Virus record (IMG/VR): IMGVR_UViG_3300027759_000045
Coordinates: 1-64,000 of that record
Direction: 5' to 3' (one strand)
DNA from: a virus
Length of the DNA stretch: 64,000 bases
Shown here: positions 30,012 to 38,622 of the stretch, piece by piece
Position numbering within the stretch: position 1 is the stretch's first letter
Layout of the letters: each line of letters starts with the position of its first letter
Notes under the pieces: model-generated
What the model was told of the DNA's origin: nothing
What the model saw: the letters and a program-made list of their open reading frames with translations, nothing else
Database searches by the model: none
Position numbers and translations under genes: made by a program

Positions 30012-30928
30012 AACAACTCTGGACAGAAAAATATAGACCAAATGTAGTCAGCGATTATGTGTTTATTGATGATAACCATAAGCAACAAGTGGCAGCCTGG
30101 ATTACAGACGGAACCATTCCGCATTTGATGTTTTCGGGCGGTCCTGGCACAGGAAAAACCACCTTGGCCAAAGTGTTGATCAACGAACTGGGCATAGACG
30201 AGTATGATGTACTGTATGCCAATGGTAGTAAAGAAGCACGTAAAGTTGAATGGGTTGACAAACTGATCAGTTTCTGTCAGACCATGCCATTTGGCAAGTT
30301 CAAGGTGGTACTGATTGACGAAGCAGACTACATGAATCCCAACTCAGTGCAACCGGCCATGCGTAACTTGATGGAAGACTACAGTCACAGTGTGCGTTTT
30401 ATTTTAACGTGCAACTATCCCAACAAGATTTTGCCGCCAATACATAGTCGTTGTCAGCATATTGCTATTCCCAAAACTGATCACACAGAGTTCACTGCCC
30501 GGGCGGCCACTGTGTTGGTCACAGAAGGTGTGGAGTTTGACATTGACACACTAGACAGCTATGTCAAAGCCACTTATCCGGATCTGCGCAAGTGTTTGAA
30601 TCTGACACAGCAAAACAGTCAAACTGGCACACTGTTGGCACCCAGTGTAGGCGATAGGTCAGTGGGTGACTGGAAGTTGGACTGTGTAGGCCTGTTCAAA
30701 ACAGGCCGGATCCGTGAAGCACGTACACTGCTGTGTCAACAAAGCACTCCGGAAGAAGCAGATGTCACATTCCGTTGGATGTACGACAATCTTGATCTGT
30801 GGAGCCAGGATGTTGAAAAACAAGACCAGGCAATTATCATTATTCGTAATGGCATAGCCAACATTCCTTTGGTAGCAGATCAAGAAATTAATTTAAGTGC
30901 AACATTGATTGAATTGGCAAACTTATGA
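30008..30928 (+). CDS. 44: Sliding clamp loader, large (ATPase) subunit (gp44-like)
   Basis: 306 residues, RFC/gp44 type. LWTEKYRPNVVSDYV opens the protein. Walker A is GGPGTGKTT (44-52), Walker B VVLIDEADYM, and the SRC motif with arginine finger lies in IHSRCQH. The C-terminal collar domain follows. It loads the clamp for the replicative polymerase with gp62. No clear gp62 homologue follows here, so it must lie elsewhere or be unrecognised. Initiation is probably coupled to the 8-codon leader ORF. Confidence 0.9.
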   Translation: MKQLWTEKYRPNVVSDYVFIDDNHKQQVAAWITDGTIPHLMFSGGPGTGKTTLAKVLINELGIDEYDVLYANGSKEARKVEWVDKLISFCQTMPFGKFKVVLIDEADYMNPNSVQPAMRNLMEDYSHSVRFILTCNYPNKILPPIHSRCQHIAIPKTDHTEFTARAATVLVTEGVEFDIDTLDSYVKATYPDLRKCLNLTQQNSQTGTLLAPSVGDRSVGDWKLDCVGLFKTGRIREARTLLCQQSTPEEADVTFRWMYDNLDLWSQDVEKQDQAIIIIRNGIANIPLVADQEINLSATLIELANL

Positions 30929-31197
30929 GATACCTGATCCTTACCTACTATAAAAAAGCCAATGGTCAAACTGACGAAGTTATGACTGTGGCCACAAGAT
31001 TAAAAACAAACGACATTCAAACTGCCAGTGTGATTTTAGATTTCAAACTGCTCCGAGTTGAAAAGTGCAGTATGAATGGTGTTCAAGTTCCTAGAGTTTG
31101 GGACACTGTTGTAAGTTATTATTACCAGCACTATGCCAATATTATCGAACGCTTGTTCAATGAAAATGGCCATCCAATTGATATAAAATCAGACTAA
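30925..31197 (+). CDS. Conserved phage hypothetical protein, 90 aa
   Basis: 90 residues coupled to the clamp loader by ATGA. MRYLILTYYKKANGQTDEVM then SVILDFKLLRVEKC and YYQHYANIIERLF are of a type commonly found next to replication genes of T4-like phages. Function unknown. Confidence 0.6.
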   Translation: MRYLILTYYKKANGQTDEVMTVATRLKTNDIQTASVILDFKLLRVEKCSMNGVQVPRVWDTVVSYYYQHYANIIERLFNENGHPIDIKSD

Positions 31198-31198
31198 T

Positions 31199-31903
31199 AT
31201 GAAATTTCATCAAACCGAATCATTTAAAAATTTAAACAATTATAAAGGCATGCGACTTAATTTTGAATTGTTGCTAATCTTTAAATTGATCAAATATTTT
31301 AAATTAAATAAAATTTTAGAGATAGGGTTTAGGCAAGGAAAATCATTTGGTGCAATGATAGAAGCCACTAATGATGTTGGTGATCTAACCGCAGTTGACA
31401 TTGTAATGGATCGAACATTGTATGATAAAATATATCATTGTAGTTCAATTATTAATAATAAAAAAATCAATTTAGTAACTATGCCAAGCTCAGACTTTGT
31501 TGACCATCCTGCCTCGTATGATTTTATCAATGTTGACGGTGATCACACCATGCCGCAGGTGCTAGATGATATAATTATGTCATCCAAACTGATCAAACAA
31601 AATGGTATAATTATGGTTGACGATTATAGAGTACCCGATGTTAACATAGCAATTGATAAGTTTTTAACATTGAATACTGATTTTGTTCCATTTTTAATAG
31701 ACGAACAGGCTATATTTTTTCATCATACATCACACAACGCTTCTGATTTTTTGGACATTGAATTGGAAAAGATATTTTCATCATTTGCTTCGTTGGACAA
31801 TATTACATATAAATCATTTATAGTTAAAAAAATCAAATGTTTACCAGCAGTAACAACACATGAGGATATCTTTTCATTAATCTGCCAACGCTACAATTTA
31901 TAG
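31199..31903 (+). CDS. Class I SAM-dependent methyltransferase, AT-rich
   Basis: 234 residues. NKILEIGFRQGKSFGAMIEA (about 38-57) is the SAM-binding Gly loop (motif I variant), VDGDHT and IIMVDDYRVPD later motifs, as in Methyltransf_24 proteins. Substrate unknown; small molecules or glycans are typical. The DNA is visibly more AT-rich than its neighbours and has many Lys/Ile/Asn codons ending in A/T, suggesting recent acquisition. Confidence 0.65.
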   Translation: MKFHQTESFKNLNNYKGMRLNFELLLIFKLIKYFKLNKILEIGFRQGKSFGAMIEATNDVGDLTAVDIVMDRTLYDKIYHCSSIINNKKINLVTMPSSDFVDHPASYDFINVDGDHTMPQVLDDIIMSSKLIKQNGIIMVDDYRVPDVNIAIDKFLTLNTDFVPFLIDEQAIFFHHTSHNASDFLDIELEKIFSSFASLDNITYKSFIVKKIKCLPAVTTHEDIFSLICQRYNL

Positions 31904-31916
31904 GTGTTTTTAACGG

Positions 31917-31945
31917 TTGACCATTAATTCCATTTCTAGTATAAT
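31917..31945 (+). promoter_or_regulatory. Sigma70-type promoter (TTGACC-17-TATAAT) with ATG at predicted +1
   Basis: TTGACC 31917-31922 and TATAAT 31940-31945. The ATG at 31952 is exactly at predicted +1, so the transcript is expected to be leaderless. Confidence 0.85.
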
Positions 31946-31951
31946 AATAAT

Positions 31952-32557
31952 ATGAAGAAATACAAAAATTTAGATAAAGTAATCTTAGCCGATTGTGATG
32001 GTGTGTTGTTAGATTGGGAATGGGCGTTTAATGTTTGGATGCAGGAACACGGATTTGAAGAAGTTCCGGGTAGTAAACTCAACTATGACATGTCAATGCG
32101 ATATGGCATACCCAAAGAGCAGGTTAAAAAATTAATACGCTTGTTCAACGAATCGGCCGCAATTGGCTTTTTGCCTGCACTGCGTGATGCCATGTACTAT
32201 GTTAAACGACTGCATGAAGAACACGGATTTAGATTTCACTGTATCACCAGTTTGAGTCTAGATCCCAATGCACAAAAACTTCGTGAAATGAATCTAAACA
32301 AACTGTTTGGAACATCGGCATTTGAACGTATTGTGTGCTTGGACACTGGAGCCGACAAAGATGAAGTGCTACAAGAATATGAAGGTACTGGGTGTTACTG
32401 GCTTGAAGACAAAATTGAAAATGCCGAAGCCGGATACCGCGCAGGATTAAGGAGCCTTCTGGTAGAGCACGGACATAACATGCACCACTACCATGAAGGC
32501 ATCACAACTGTTAAAAACTGGAAAGAAATTTACCAGTTAATAACTGATCAAGAGTAA
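31952..32557 (+). CDS. HAD-like hydrolase, probably leaderless
   Basis: 201 residues. VILADCDGVLLDWEWAF (about 9-25) is HAD motif I with the DxDG nucleophile; FHCITSLS is motif II-like, and the later GCYWLEDKIENAEAGYRAG is motif IV. It resembles phage HAD phosphatases without a defined substrate. Its ATG lies at the predicted transcription start. It converges with PhoH, with which it overlaps by 10 nt at the 3' ends. Confidence 0.7.
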   Translation: MKKYKNLDKVILADCDGVLLDWEWAFNVWMQEHGFEEVPGSKLNYDMSMRYGIPKEQVKKLIRLFNESAAIGFLPALRDAMYYVKRLHEEHGFRFHCITSLSLDPNAQKLREMNLNKLFGTSAFERIVCLDTGADKDEVLQEYEGTGCYWLEDKIENAEAGYRAGLRSLLVEHGHNMHHYHEGITTVKNWKEIYQLITDQE

Positions 32558-33279
32558 AGTTTTAACACTGAACCAATGATAGCATGACGTTGAACATCTC
32601 TTGCTTCCATTGGGCACACTGCAATACCCTCCACATCTTGACGATCTAACTTGACACACAGATCCAGTAGGCCGTTGTTACTGCCCGGACGGTCAGTTTG
32701 TTCCACATCGCCTGTGACCACAATCTTACTGCCTACACCAATGCGTGTCATCAGCATTTTCATCTGATTAGGCGTGGCGTTCTGCATTTCGTCAGCAATG
32801 ATCCAACTGTGCTTGAACGTGCGCCCACGCATGAATGCCAAGGGTGATATTTCTATCAGTTGATTTTCAATCATGGCAGCTATGTCCTGTGGACGATAGG
32901 TCTCACGTAGCACATCTATCAGGGGTCTGGTCCAGGGTTCCATTTTCTGGTTAAGGTCCCCGGGTAGGAATCCATGTGATTCATCCTCTACGCCCACCGC
33001 CGGGCGTGTTAATACTATACGTTCGCAGGTGCCTTCTTTAAGGGCTTTTACTGCGGCTTGCATGGCTAGATAGGTTTTGCCAGTGCCTGCCGGTCCTGCT
33101 GTTACTACGATGTGTTGGTGTTCATCCAACAACGCTAACACAAGTCGTTCTTGATTGCGAGTCCGTGGCACAAGTGCAATCGCTTTTGGGCGATGATACT
33201 GTTGTGCCTGGGAAAAATCAATTGTGTTTTCTACTTGTGCCATACGTTTCTGTGCTTTTGCGGCTCTTTGTCTGCTCAA
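32548..33279 (-). CDS. phoH: PhoH-like P-loop ATPase
   Basis: 243 residues. TAGPAGTGKTYLAMQ (about 57-71) is Walker A. LTRPAV, SHGFLPGDLNQKMEPWTRPL, GRTFKHSWIIADEMQNATPN (Walker B) and VTGDVEQTDRP are the classic PhoH block. Phage phoH is very common in marine T4-like phages; its function, possibly RNA or phosphate-stress related, is unsettled. The start is TTG at 33279 with GGAGAAG five nt upstream; ATG at 33243 is an alternative without a ribosome site. A hairpin leader and a CTAAATA box lie upstream. Confidence 0.9.
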   Translation of the reverse strand: MSRQRAAKAQKRMAQVENTIDFSQAQQYHRPKAIALVPRTRNQERLVLALLDEHQHIVVTAGPAGTGKTYLAMQAAVKALKEGTCERIVLTRPAVGVEDESHGFLPGDLNQKMEPWTRPLIDVLRETYRPQDIAAMIENQLIEISPLAFMRGRTFKHSWIIADEMQNATPNQMKMLMTRIGVGSKIVVTGDVEQTDRPGSNNGLLDLCVKLDRQDVEGIAVCPMEARDVQRHAIIGSVLKLYS

Positions 33280-33309
33280 GGTACTTCTCCAAAGTTGAGG
33301 GTTTTGTCT

Positions 33310-33326
33310 GACAGCAACATGCTGTC
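33310..33326 (-). promoter_or_regulatory. Perfect 7-bp hairpin in the phoH leader
   Basis: GACAGCA and TGCTGTC separated by 3 nt, between the CTAAATA box and the phoH start. The loop is very small. It may be an mRNA stability element or an operator. Confidence 0.35.
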
Positions 33327-33331
33327 CTGAG

Positions 33332-33338
33332 TATTTAG
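33332..33338 (-). promoter_or_regulatory. Late promoter-like box CTAAATA for phoH
   Basis: The minus strand reads CTAAATA, 52 nt upstream of the phoH TTG start, a longer leader than the other boxes. Confidence 0.45.
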
Positions 33339-33365
33339 GCTATAACTTTTTGAATTCTCTGGGCG

Positions 33366-34046
33366 GTGATAACGGACTTTTACGGCATAAGTATTAGGCT
33401 AACCGAGACACAATTCCAAAATACCCCACACAGTGTCAATGCCATAAATAACTGTATGGATTTAGCAGACGAAAAAGTATTCAAAGACGGTTCAGATTAC
33501 TGGCAAGTGGCAGAGAACATCCGCGACATTTACATGTCAGAAGGAAGTTTGCTGACCTTGTTGGATTTTGAGCGTGTTATTGACGAACTAGACTTATACG
33601 CATTTCAAAACTGGGCGATCGGCGAACTAGTGGCTGGACCAGACATTGGCAAATACACAGTGACTTGTGTGTTCATGTGGCCCGAAAAGCGCATGCCCGA
33701 TCCACGTGGCGCACGTAGATTGCTGCCGTTTGACTGCACAGTAAAGTTCAAGAAAACCACAATGAAAGTGCCGGTAAAGATCGAAACACCCAGTGACTAT
33801 CGTCCCGGCACACACAAAGCAAGAATAATGGAACAGAAGATTTGGCTGGTGGAAATTACCATGCCAAAGAGTCTGATGAGTGATATCCGCACAGGATCCA
33901 TAGAACTGGAAGATCAAGACATTGATCTAGCAGACCTAGATGATGCCTACGAACAAGACATTGATCAGGATGAATACCAAAATGACCAGCAAGCACAAAA
34001 TGCACAAGACAACCTTTCCCAACAGCCTCAGCAACCTGCTGTCTGA
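33366..34046 (+). CDS. Conserved T4-like phage protein, probably structural
   Basis: 226 residues from GTG at 33366. The N-terminal GISIRLTETQF reads like genuine protein, so the longer start is preferred over ATG 33456, although a TAAATA box lies 5 nt before the latter. The core (LLTLLDFERVIDELDLYAFQ, FMWPEKRMPDPRGARRLLP) is well known as a conserved hypothetical in marine T4-like phages, probably virion-associated. The tail is Asp/Gln-rich and disordered. It overlaps the next gene. Confidence 0.6.
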   Translation: MITDFYGISIRLTETQFQNTPHSVNAINNCMDLADEKVFKDGSDYWQVAENIRDIYMSEGSLLTLLDFERVIDELDLYAFQNWAIGELVAGPDIGKYTVTCVFMWPEKRMPDPRGARRLLPFDCTVKFKKTTMKVPVKIETPSDYRPGTHKARIMEQKIWLVEITMPKSLMSDIRTGSIELEDQDIDLADLDDAYEQDIDQDEYQNDQQAQNAQDNLSQQPQQPAV

Positions 34047-34566
34047 AAGCCTTAATTACAAGGACCTAGAAGGCTTGATGAAGCCCACTATTCACGTTGA
34101 CGAGTTTAGCAGTAAAATGGGCGACGATGACGACATTATTGTTGTGAGTTTCTTTGTGCGTGATCCACAAGCAGCCAAGGATCTAATGGCCTGGTTTGAA
34201 AAGGGCTATGACTTTGTGCTGGACGCAGACAAGAGCCCCGGAGAAGTCAAACCCAATCGTTACCTAGTATACGTGGAAATACGTCGTCGTAGCACAGCAG
34301 GTCAGCATGTAGAAACCTTATTGAATGATCTAAACACTTTAACAGAGTATGAGCCAGATGACTGGACCATGCACTACAAAGGTGACTCTGTGCCGTTCAG
34401 CAGAGATACATTTGACAGTACAGTTCCCACCAGCCCCAAGGCCTACAGAGAACGCTACGAAAAAGATCTCAACGAAGTACGTGTGTCAGCCGGACTGCCT
34501 TACAAGCAGATCTATGAAACTGACGCAGAACTAAAATCCCTACAAACAGCCGCCGGCCTGCGTTAA
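33982..34566 (+). CDS. Conserved phage hypothetical protein, 194 aa
   Basis: 194 residues from the ATG at 33982, overlapping the upstream tail-encoding part by 65 nt. The central segment DDDDIIVVSFFVRDPQAAKD and DLMAWFEKGYDFVLDADKSP then VEIRRRSTAGQHVETLLNDL is conserved-looking in T4-like phages. No function known. Two further ATGs are possible starts. Confidence 0.55.
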   Translation: MTSKHKMHKTTFPNSLSNLLSESLNYKDLEGLMKPTIHVDEFSSKMGDDDDIIVVSFFVRDPQAAKDLMAWFEKGYDFVLDADKSPGEVKPNRYLVYVEIRRRSTAGQHVETLLNDLNTLTEYEPDDWTMHYKGDSVPFSRDTFDSTVPTSPKAYRERYEKDLNEVRVSAGLPYKQIYETDAELKSLQTAAGLR

Positions 34567-34587
34567 TTTACGCCCTGCTCCGTAAAG

Positions 34588-34605
34588 TAGGTATATAACT
34601 ACCTA
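34588..34605 (+). promoter_or_regulatory. Hairpin reaching into a start codon
   Basis: TAGGTA (34588-34593) pairs with TACCTA (34600-34605), loop TATAAC. The last base is the A of the SGNH gene's ATG, and no clear ribosome site exists. It might control initiation. Confidence 0.3.
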
Positions 34606-35327
34606 TGAATTTAAAAAGTTTTGGTTGCAGTTTTATCTTTGGCACGGAACTAAGTGACGATGGACAAAACAATCGATACGCCCGATACGTCCGAGACAAC
34701 GGCGTCTGGCGAGGTTGTCCTGTTGGCAGTCGACTAACATGGCCTGCACACCTGGCTACTCACCTTGGGTACAAATATCTAACTTATTCACGCCCTGGCA
34801 GCGGTAATCTGCAAATTGCAGAACGAGTGCTGTCACATTTGACCACCAATGAACAGGCATTTTTTGTGATTGGGTGGACATACATAGATCGGTTTGATTA
34901 CGTTGATGCTGCTACTTCCAATGGCTTCCCAGGTACACCATGGTCAACACTTATGCCAGTTGATACTACAGATATAGCAGCCGCATACTATAAAAACTTA
35001 CATTCTGAAATACGAGATAAACTAACAACACTTATGAGTATCCGATTGGTTATTGATGCACTTAAACAAAAAAGTTGCCCATTTATAATGACCTACATAG
35101 ATGATCTCATGTTTGATACTCAATGGAATACCTCTCCTGCAATTACAGATTTACAAGACTATATTCGTCCACACATGACCACATTCGAAGGATTAAACTT
35201 TCAGGCATGGAGCAAAAAGAATGGACACGCTATAACTGATATAGGGCATCCATTGGAATCAGCACATCGTGCCGCAGGCGAGTTAATGATCAAAGTTTTT
35301 GATACACAAAATACAATCGATCGTTAG
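34605..35327 (+). CDS. SGNH-hydrolase-like protein
   Basis: 240 residues. LKSFGCSFIFGTEL (3-16) carries a block I-like GCSF in place of GDS. LTWPAHLATHLGYKYLTYSR then PGSGNLQI is block II/III-like (G.GN), and ITDIGHPLESAHRAAGELM at the end has the His-containing block V pattern. The fold suits acyl-ester or glycan modification. It converges with the methyltransferase gene, overlapping by 38 nt. Confidence 0.55.
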   Translation: MNLKSFGCSFIFGTELSDDGQNNRYARYVRDNGVWRGCPVGSRLTWPAHLATHLGYKYLTYSRPGSGNLQIAERVLSHLTTNEQAFFVIGWTYIDRFDYVDAATSNGFPGTPWSTLMPVDTTDIAAAYYKNLHSEIRDKLTTLMSIRLVIDALKQKSCPFIMTYIDDLMFDTQWNTSPAITDLQDYIRPHMTTFEGLNFQAWSKKNGHAITDIGHPLESAHRAAGELMIKVFDTQNTIDR

Positions 35328-36015
35328 CGTCTTTCTTGAACGTTTCCAGTCGAAGATTATACTTTTCAGCAAAGTCGTTTACTACTTCAAATGTCCAGGG
35401 AAATATTTCCACATAAGGACCTGTGCGGTGTGTGATGCCTGGGTTAGCACGTAAAAAGAACTTGCCATCTGTTTTTAACAAATCTACACAATGACTGAAT
35501 CTAGCTTCAATTTCATCACGTGAGTTGAAGTTAATTGACCCCAGTGCCAAGATAACATCGTACTGATGTTTTACTCGGTACTCTAGAATGTCTACTTCAT
35601 AGTCTGCGCAGTTATTATATGGATCAATACCAACCAGATTTGTGATACGGCCTTTGAATGGATGGTATCCGCAACCAACATCTAGCACACGTTCTGGGTT
35701 CAGCTTGTTGATTTCTTCTACCAGTTCCCAGCCCGAATGTTCGTATTCGCCGGTTCTGGGTTTCCATATTTCGCCAAAGAACCGTAGTATGTAACGCTCA
35801 TTAAGATCATCCACAATACTTCTTACGGTACCTACATAATCGCAGGATAGACTTAGTTCTGCTTCCACAGCGTCCTTGAACTTGCGATAACGTGCAGGTG
35901 TCCAAGGCAGGGCCTGTACCTGAGTATCTGCATCAATTGTGATATCGGCGTACTTGGGCAGGCTAAAAGAGTCCTGCAAATTTTTGCAGATTAGGTTAAA
36001 AATTTTGGTGTTCAT
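35290..36015 (-). CDS. SAM-dependent methyltransferase
   Basis: 241 residues from the ATG at 36015. RVLDVGCGYHPFKGRITNLV then GIDP (about 109-132) is motif I and the following acidic strand; YDVILALGSINF is motif IV-like. A small-molecule or sugar target is likely. Convergent with the SGNH-like gene and divergent from the TctC gene. Confidence 0.7.
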   Translation of the reverse strand: MNTKIFNLICKNLQDSFSLPKYADITIDADTQVQALPWTPARYRKFKDAVEAELSLSCDYVGTVRSIVDDLNERYILRFFGEIWKPRTGEYEHSGWELVEEINKLNPERVLDVGCGYHPFKGRITNLVGIDPYNNCADYEVDILEYRVKHQYDVILALGSINFNSRDEIEARFSHCVDLLKTDGKFFLRANPGITHRTGPYVEIFPWTFEVVNDFAEKYNLRLETFKKDANDRLYFVYQKL

Positions 36016-36107
36016 AGAAAAATTTAATAAATAAAGTAGAATTTTTAACAAACCAGCAAATTATTTGCCAGGCGTTTAAAAATCAAGCATACTATTTAAG
36101 GAACTAT

Positions 36108-37085
36108 ATGTCAATCAAAAAATTATTTGCTGTGCTATTATTAGCACCTGCCCTGGCGTTTGCTTGGGAACCCACAAAGCCTGTCACTGTGTATATTGGT
36201 AACACACCCGGTGCTGGCAATGAAATGGCCTTTCGGAAACTGGCTGATATTGTACAAAAATCCAACCCTAAATTTGTTTATGTTGTGCAGAACATACCCG
36301 GTGCTGATAGTGTCATTGCCAACAACCGGTTTTTGGAAGTGGCCAATGATGGCTACACCATCAACTTGCCCAGCCATATGTCAAGCTATGTGACAAATGA
36401 TATCTGGGAAAAGTCGATTAAAAAGTACAACTACGACAGCTTCGTGGATGTGTTGACCATGGGCAAAAGCCCACTGGTATTAGTTGCCAGTCCTCGAAGC
36501 GGCATTAACACTCCGCAGGAGTTTGCAAAGTATATTCAATCAGGTAGAACAATCAACATTGCCATTGGTGGTGGCGCACATCGCACAGCGTTTGAATACT
36601 TGATGGACAAAGGTCGTGGCAACAAAGACACTGTAAAACCGATCAAATTCAATGGTCCAATGCCAGCAGTGACCAGTGCCGCAAGCTATGACGGCAAAAC
36701 AGGCACAGAATTTGCCATCATACCTATTGCAGTGGCCAAAGCACTAGTAGATGCTGGTAAGGTCAAACCAATTGGATTCACTGGCACACAGAAAATGTCG
36801 CAGTTTCCCACGGTTCCATTGCTTAATACAATAGCACCAGGCATCAATGTATATGCGGCCTGGTCAATTCAATTGCCGCCTGGCACAGATCGAGAAATTG
36901 TTGCCTGGTATCAACAACAATTTAGTCGTGCAGTTCGTTCAGCAGAATACAAAGAGTACACGGATGCCAATGTTATATTCTACGTGGAAGATGAATTAAC
37001 TCCTGCAGGGCTAAAGCGTCACATGGACGATTTAAGAGCTGCCTTTATTCCTGTACTGAGTCGAATTGATTTAAATAAAGAATGA
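36108..37085 (+). CDS. Tripartite tricarboxylate transporter receptor (TctC/Bug family)
   Basis: 325 residues with a clear signal peptide (MSIKKLFAVLLLAPALAFAW, cleavage after AFA). WEPTKPVTVYIGNTPGAGNE, VVQNIPGADSVIANNRFLEV and SPLVLVASPRSGINTPQEFA follow the Bug periplasmic receptor fold from start to finish, including the Pro/Gly-rich ligand-loop motif (P.G..) that contacts carboxylates. Full length, so likely functional in binding a carboxylate in the periplasm. No membrane subunits are present, so it would work with host TctA/B or as a scavenger. Its family is most abundant in Burkholderiales. Confidence 0.85.
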   Translation: MSIKKLFAVLLLAPALAFAWEPTKPVTVYIGNTPGAGNEMAFRKLADIVQKSNPKFVYVVQNIPGADSVIANNRFLEVANDGYTINLPSHMSSYVTNDIWEKSIKKYNYDSFVDVLTMGKSPLVLVASPRSGINTPQEFAKYIQSGRTINIAIGGGAHRTAFEYLMDKGRGNKDTVKPIKFNGPMPAVTSAASYDGKTGTEFAIIPIAVAKALVDAGKVKPIGFTGTQKMSQFPTVPLLNTIAPGINVYAAWSIQLPPGTDREIVAWYQQQFSRAVRSAEYKEYTDANVIFYVEDELTPAGLKRHMDDLRAAFIPVLSRIDLNKE

Positions 37086-37708
37086 AATATATCTTTGTGG
37101 CCGGTGCTCCGGGCTCAAAATGGAGCAGTGTAGTTAAAAATATCTACTACAGTCCTGACATTGATCGGTCAGACTACAGAGATGAATGGACTTATTATCA
37201 CGATGCGTCTGGCACTCGCGAACTCATGCACCTGGGTGCGTATTTTGATCCGGGCATGGCCTCTGCATTGCCCGAGGATTTGACCACACTGACTAGATCT
37301 GAATTAGAAAAAATCTTTGCTGAACCATTTAAATTCAAAGAATCTCATAGCACACGAATTATCAAAAGTCATGTGTTCTCAACGCATCTTGAGTATCTGC
37401 GAGAACAGTTTCCGGAGTCGCCCATTGTGTTGGTGCATCGCCCAGACGATGCTTGCCTGGGCTGGTGGGTCAAGTGCGGGCACTTTGACATAACATATCC
37501 CTCCTATGACATATATTATAAAAACTTAAAGACTATGGCCACGATAATTAAACAACAGAATGTGGGAATTGTCAATGCTTCATTAAAGTACCCAGGACAA
37601 CATCCGTTGACCAATCAACAGTTGGCACGAATGCTGGGTATAGCAGTACCGCCAAAGGAGTATGAACAAAGCTATGGCGCAAGCGACATAAGGGTAACAG
37701 TAATATGA
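37082..37708 (+). CDS. Sulfotransferase-like P-loop protein (1)
   Basis: 208 residues. YIFVAGAPGSKWSSVVKNIY (3-22) resembles the 5'-phosphosulfate-binding loop of sulfotransferases, and SPIVLVHRPDDACLGWW (about 117-133) the 3'-phosphate-binding segment with Arg. PAPS-dependent transfer of sulfate is inferred; the acceptor is unknown. It overlaps TctC and the 2OG gene by 4 nt each. Confidence 0.55.
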   Translation: MKYIFVAGAPGSKWSSVVKNIYYSPDIDRSDYRDEWTYYHDASGTRELMHLGAYFDPGMASALPEDLTTLTRSELEKIFAEPFKFKESHSTRIIKSHVFSTHLEYLREQFPESPIVLVHRPDDACLGWWVKCGHFDITYPSYDIYYKNLKTMATIIKQQNVGIVNASLKYPGQHPLTNQQLARMLGIAVPPKEYEQSYGASDIRVTVI

Positions 37709-38367
37709 TAACAGAAGAATTTAAAAGCAGTTGGGATTTTACCAAGAGCCGCAGTACATATCACTTTGATAGTACTGTAAAAGATGCACCGGAATCTGTG
37801 CTCACACACTTAGGGCACATTGAGCCTACTTGGCAAGCAGACATAGCAGACATTGTCAATCATTCTACACCAGCCACCTGGGAAACACGTGGCTACAAAG
37901 GAGAAGGCGTGCTGCCACCACGTGAAGATTTGCTTGCTGAAGAGTACGATGTCTCTCGTGTGGGTGCTGATCCCAAAATGATCATTACACACTTGAACTG
38001 GCAGATACCAGATTCACTGAAAGCAATTACTGCGGCATTTGGACTAGATGACTGTATGGAACGCATACACATACAACAGCCAGGCGAAGTGTGGAATCTG
38101 CACATGGACAAACTGCAAAAATGGTCGCCTGAAGATCCCAGTCGTGTGGGCCGGTACTTTGTTCAACTAACAGACTGGCAACCTGGACAGTTCTGGGAGT
38201 ACGGCAACTATCACTGGAATCAATGGTCAGCAGGAGATGTATCAACTTTTGACTGGGCAAACATACCACACAGCACTGCCAATGCTGGCCATCATCCTCG
38301 GGTGACATTTCAATTAACTGGTGTTATTACAGATCAGACTCGCCGCTTCCTAGCATCTCTACAATGA
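37705..38367 (+). CDS. 2-oxoglutarate/Fe(II) oxygenase-like protein
   Basis: 220 residues. EVWNLHMDK (HxD, about residues 130-138) and PHSTANAGHHPRVTFQLTGV near the C-terminus (distal His and Arg) fit a double-stranded beta-helix oxygenase of aspartyl-hydroxylase type. It would hydroxylate an unknown substrate. Overlaps between neighbours suggest one functional unit with the sulfotransferase-like genes. Confidence 0.6.
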   Translation: MITEEFKSSWDFTKSRSTYHFDSTVKDAPESVLTHLGHIEPTWQADIADIVNHSTPATWETRGYKGEGVLPPREDLLAEEYDVSRVGADPKMIITHLNWQIPDSLKAITAAFGLDDCMERIHIQQPGEVWNLHMDKLQKWSPEDPSRVGRYFVQLTDWQPGQFWEYGNYHWNQWSAGDVSTFDWANIPHSTANAGHHPRVTFQLTGVITDQTRRFLASLQ

Positions 38368-38588
38368 ACAAGTATCATGTTAGATTCAACACCAAGCACA
38401 ACGGCAGTGAGTTAGTGTGGCGCATCTTTGAAAATGGTCAGGAGCATCTAGCCTCTGATGTTCGCATCATTGGAGAAACCTACACCGAATGCACAAACGA
38501 ACACGGCGAAACAAAATGGAACATTGCTTGTGAAGGTCGAATGGTCTGGGTTGATCAAGTTGCTGTAATTGTCACAGACAAAGACTAA
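38364..38588 (+). CDS. Conserved phage hypothetical protein, 74 aa
   Basis: 74 residues (MNKYHVRFNTKHNGSELVWR, IFENGQEHLASDV, GETKWNIACEGRMVWVDQVA). A compact beta-rich protein recurrent in T4-like phages next to sulfotransferase-like genes. No function known. Confidence 0.6.
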   Translation: MNKYHVRFNTKHNGSELVWRIFENGQEHLASDVRIIGETYTECTNEHGETKWNIACEGRMVWVDQVAVIVTDKD

Positions 38589-38622
38589 CAATGAAAAAAC
38601 ACTTTTAAAAAGAATTGGATAG

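Noticed and set aside
33445-33458. TAAATA-N5-ATG within the protein at 33366
   Set aside because: The upstream coding part reads as genuine protein, so the box is not counted in the leaderless class.
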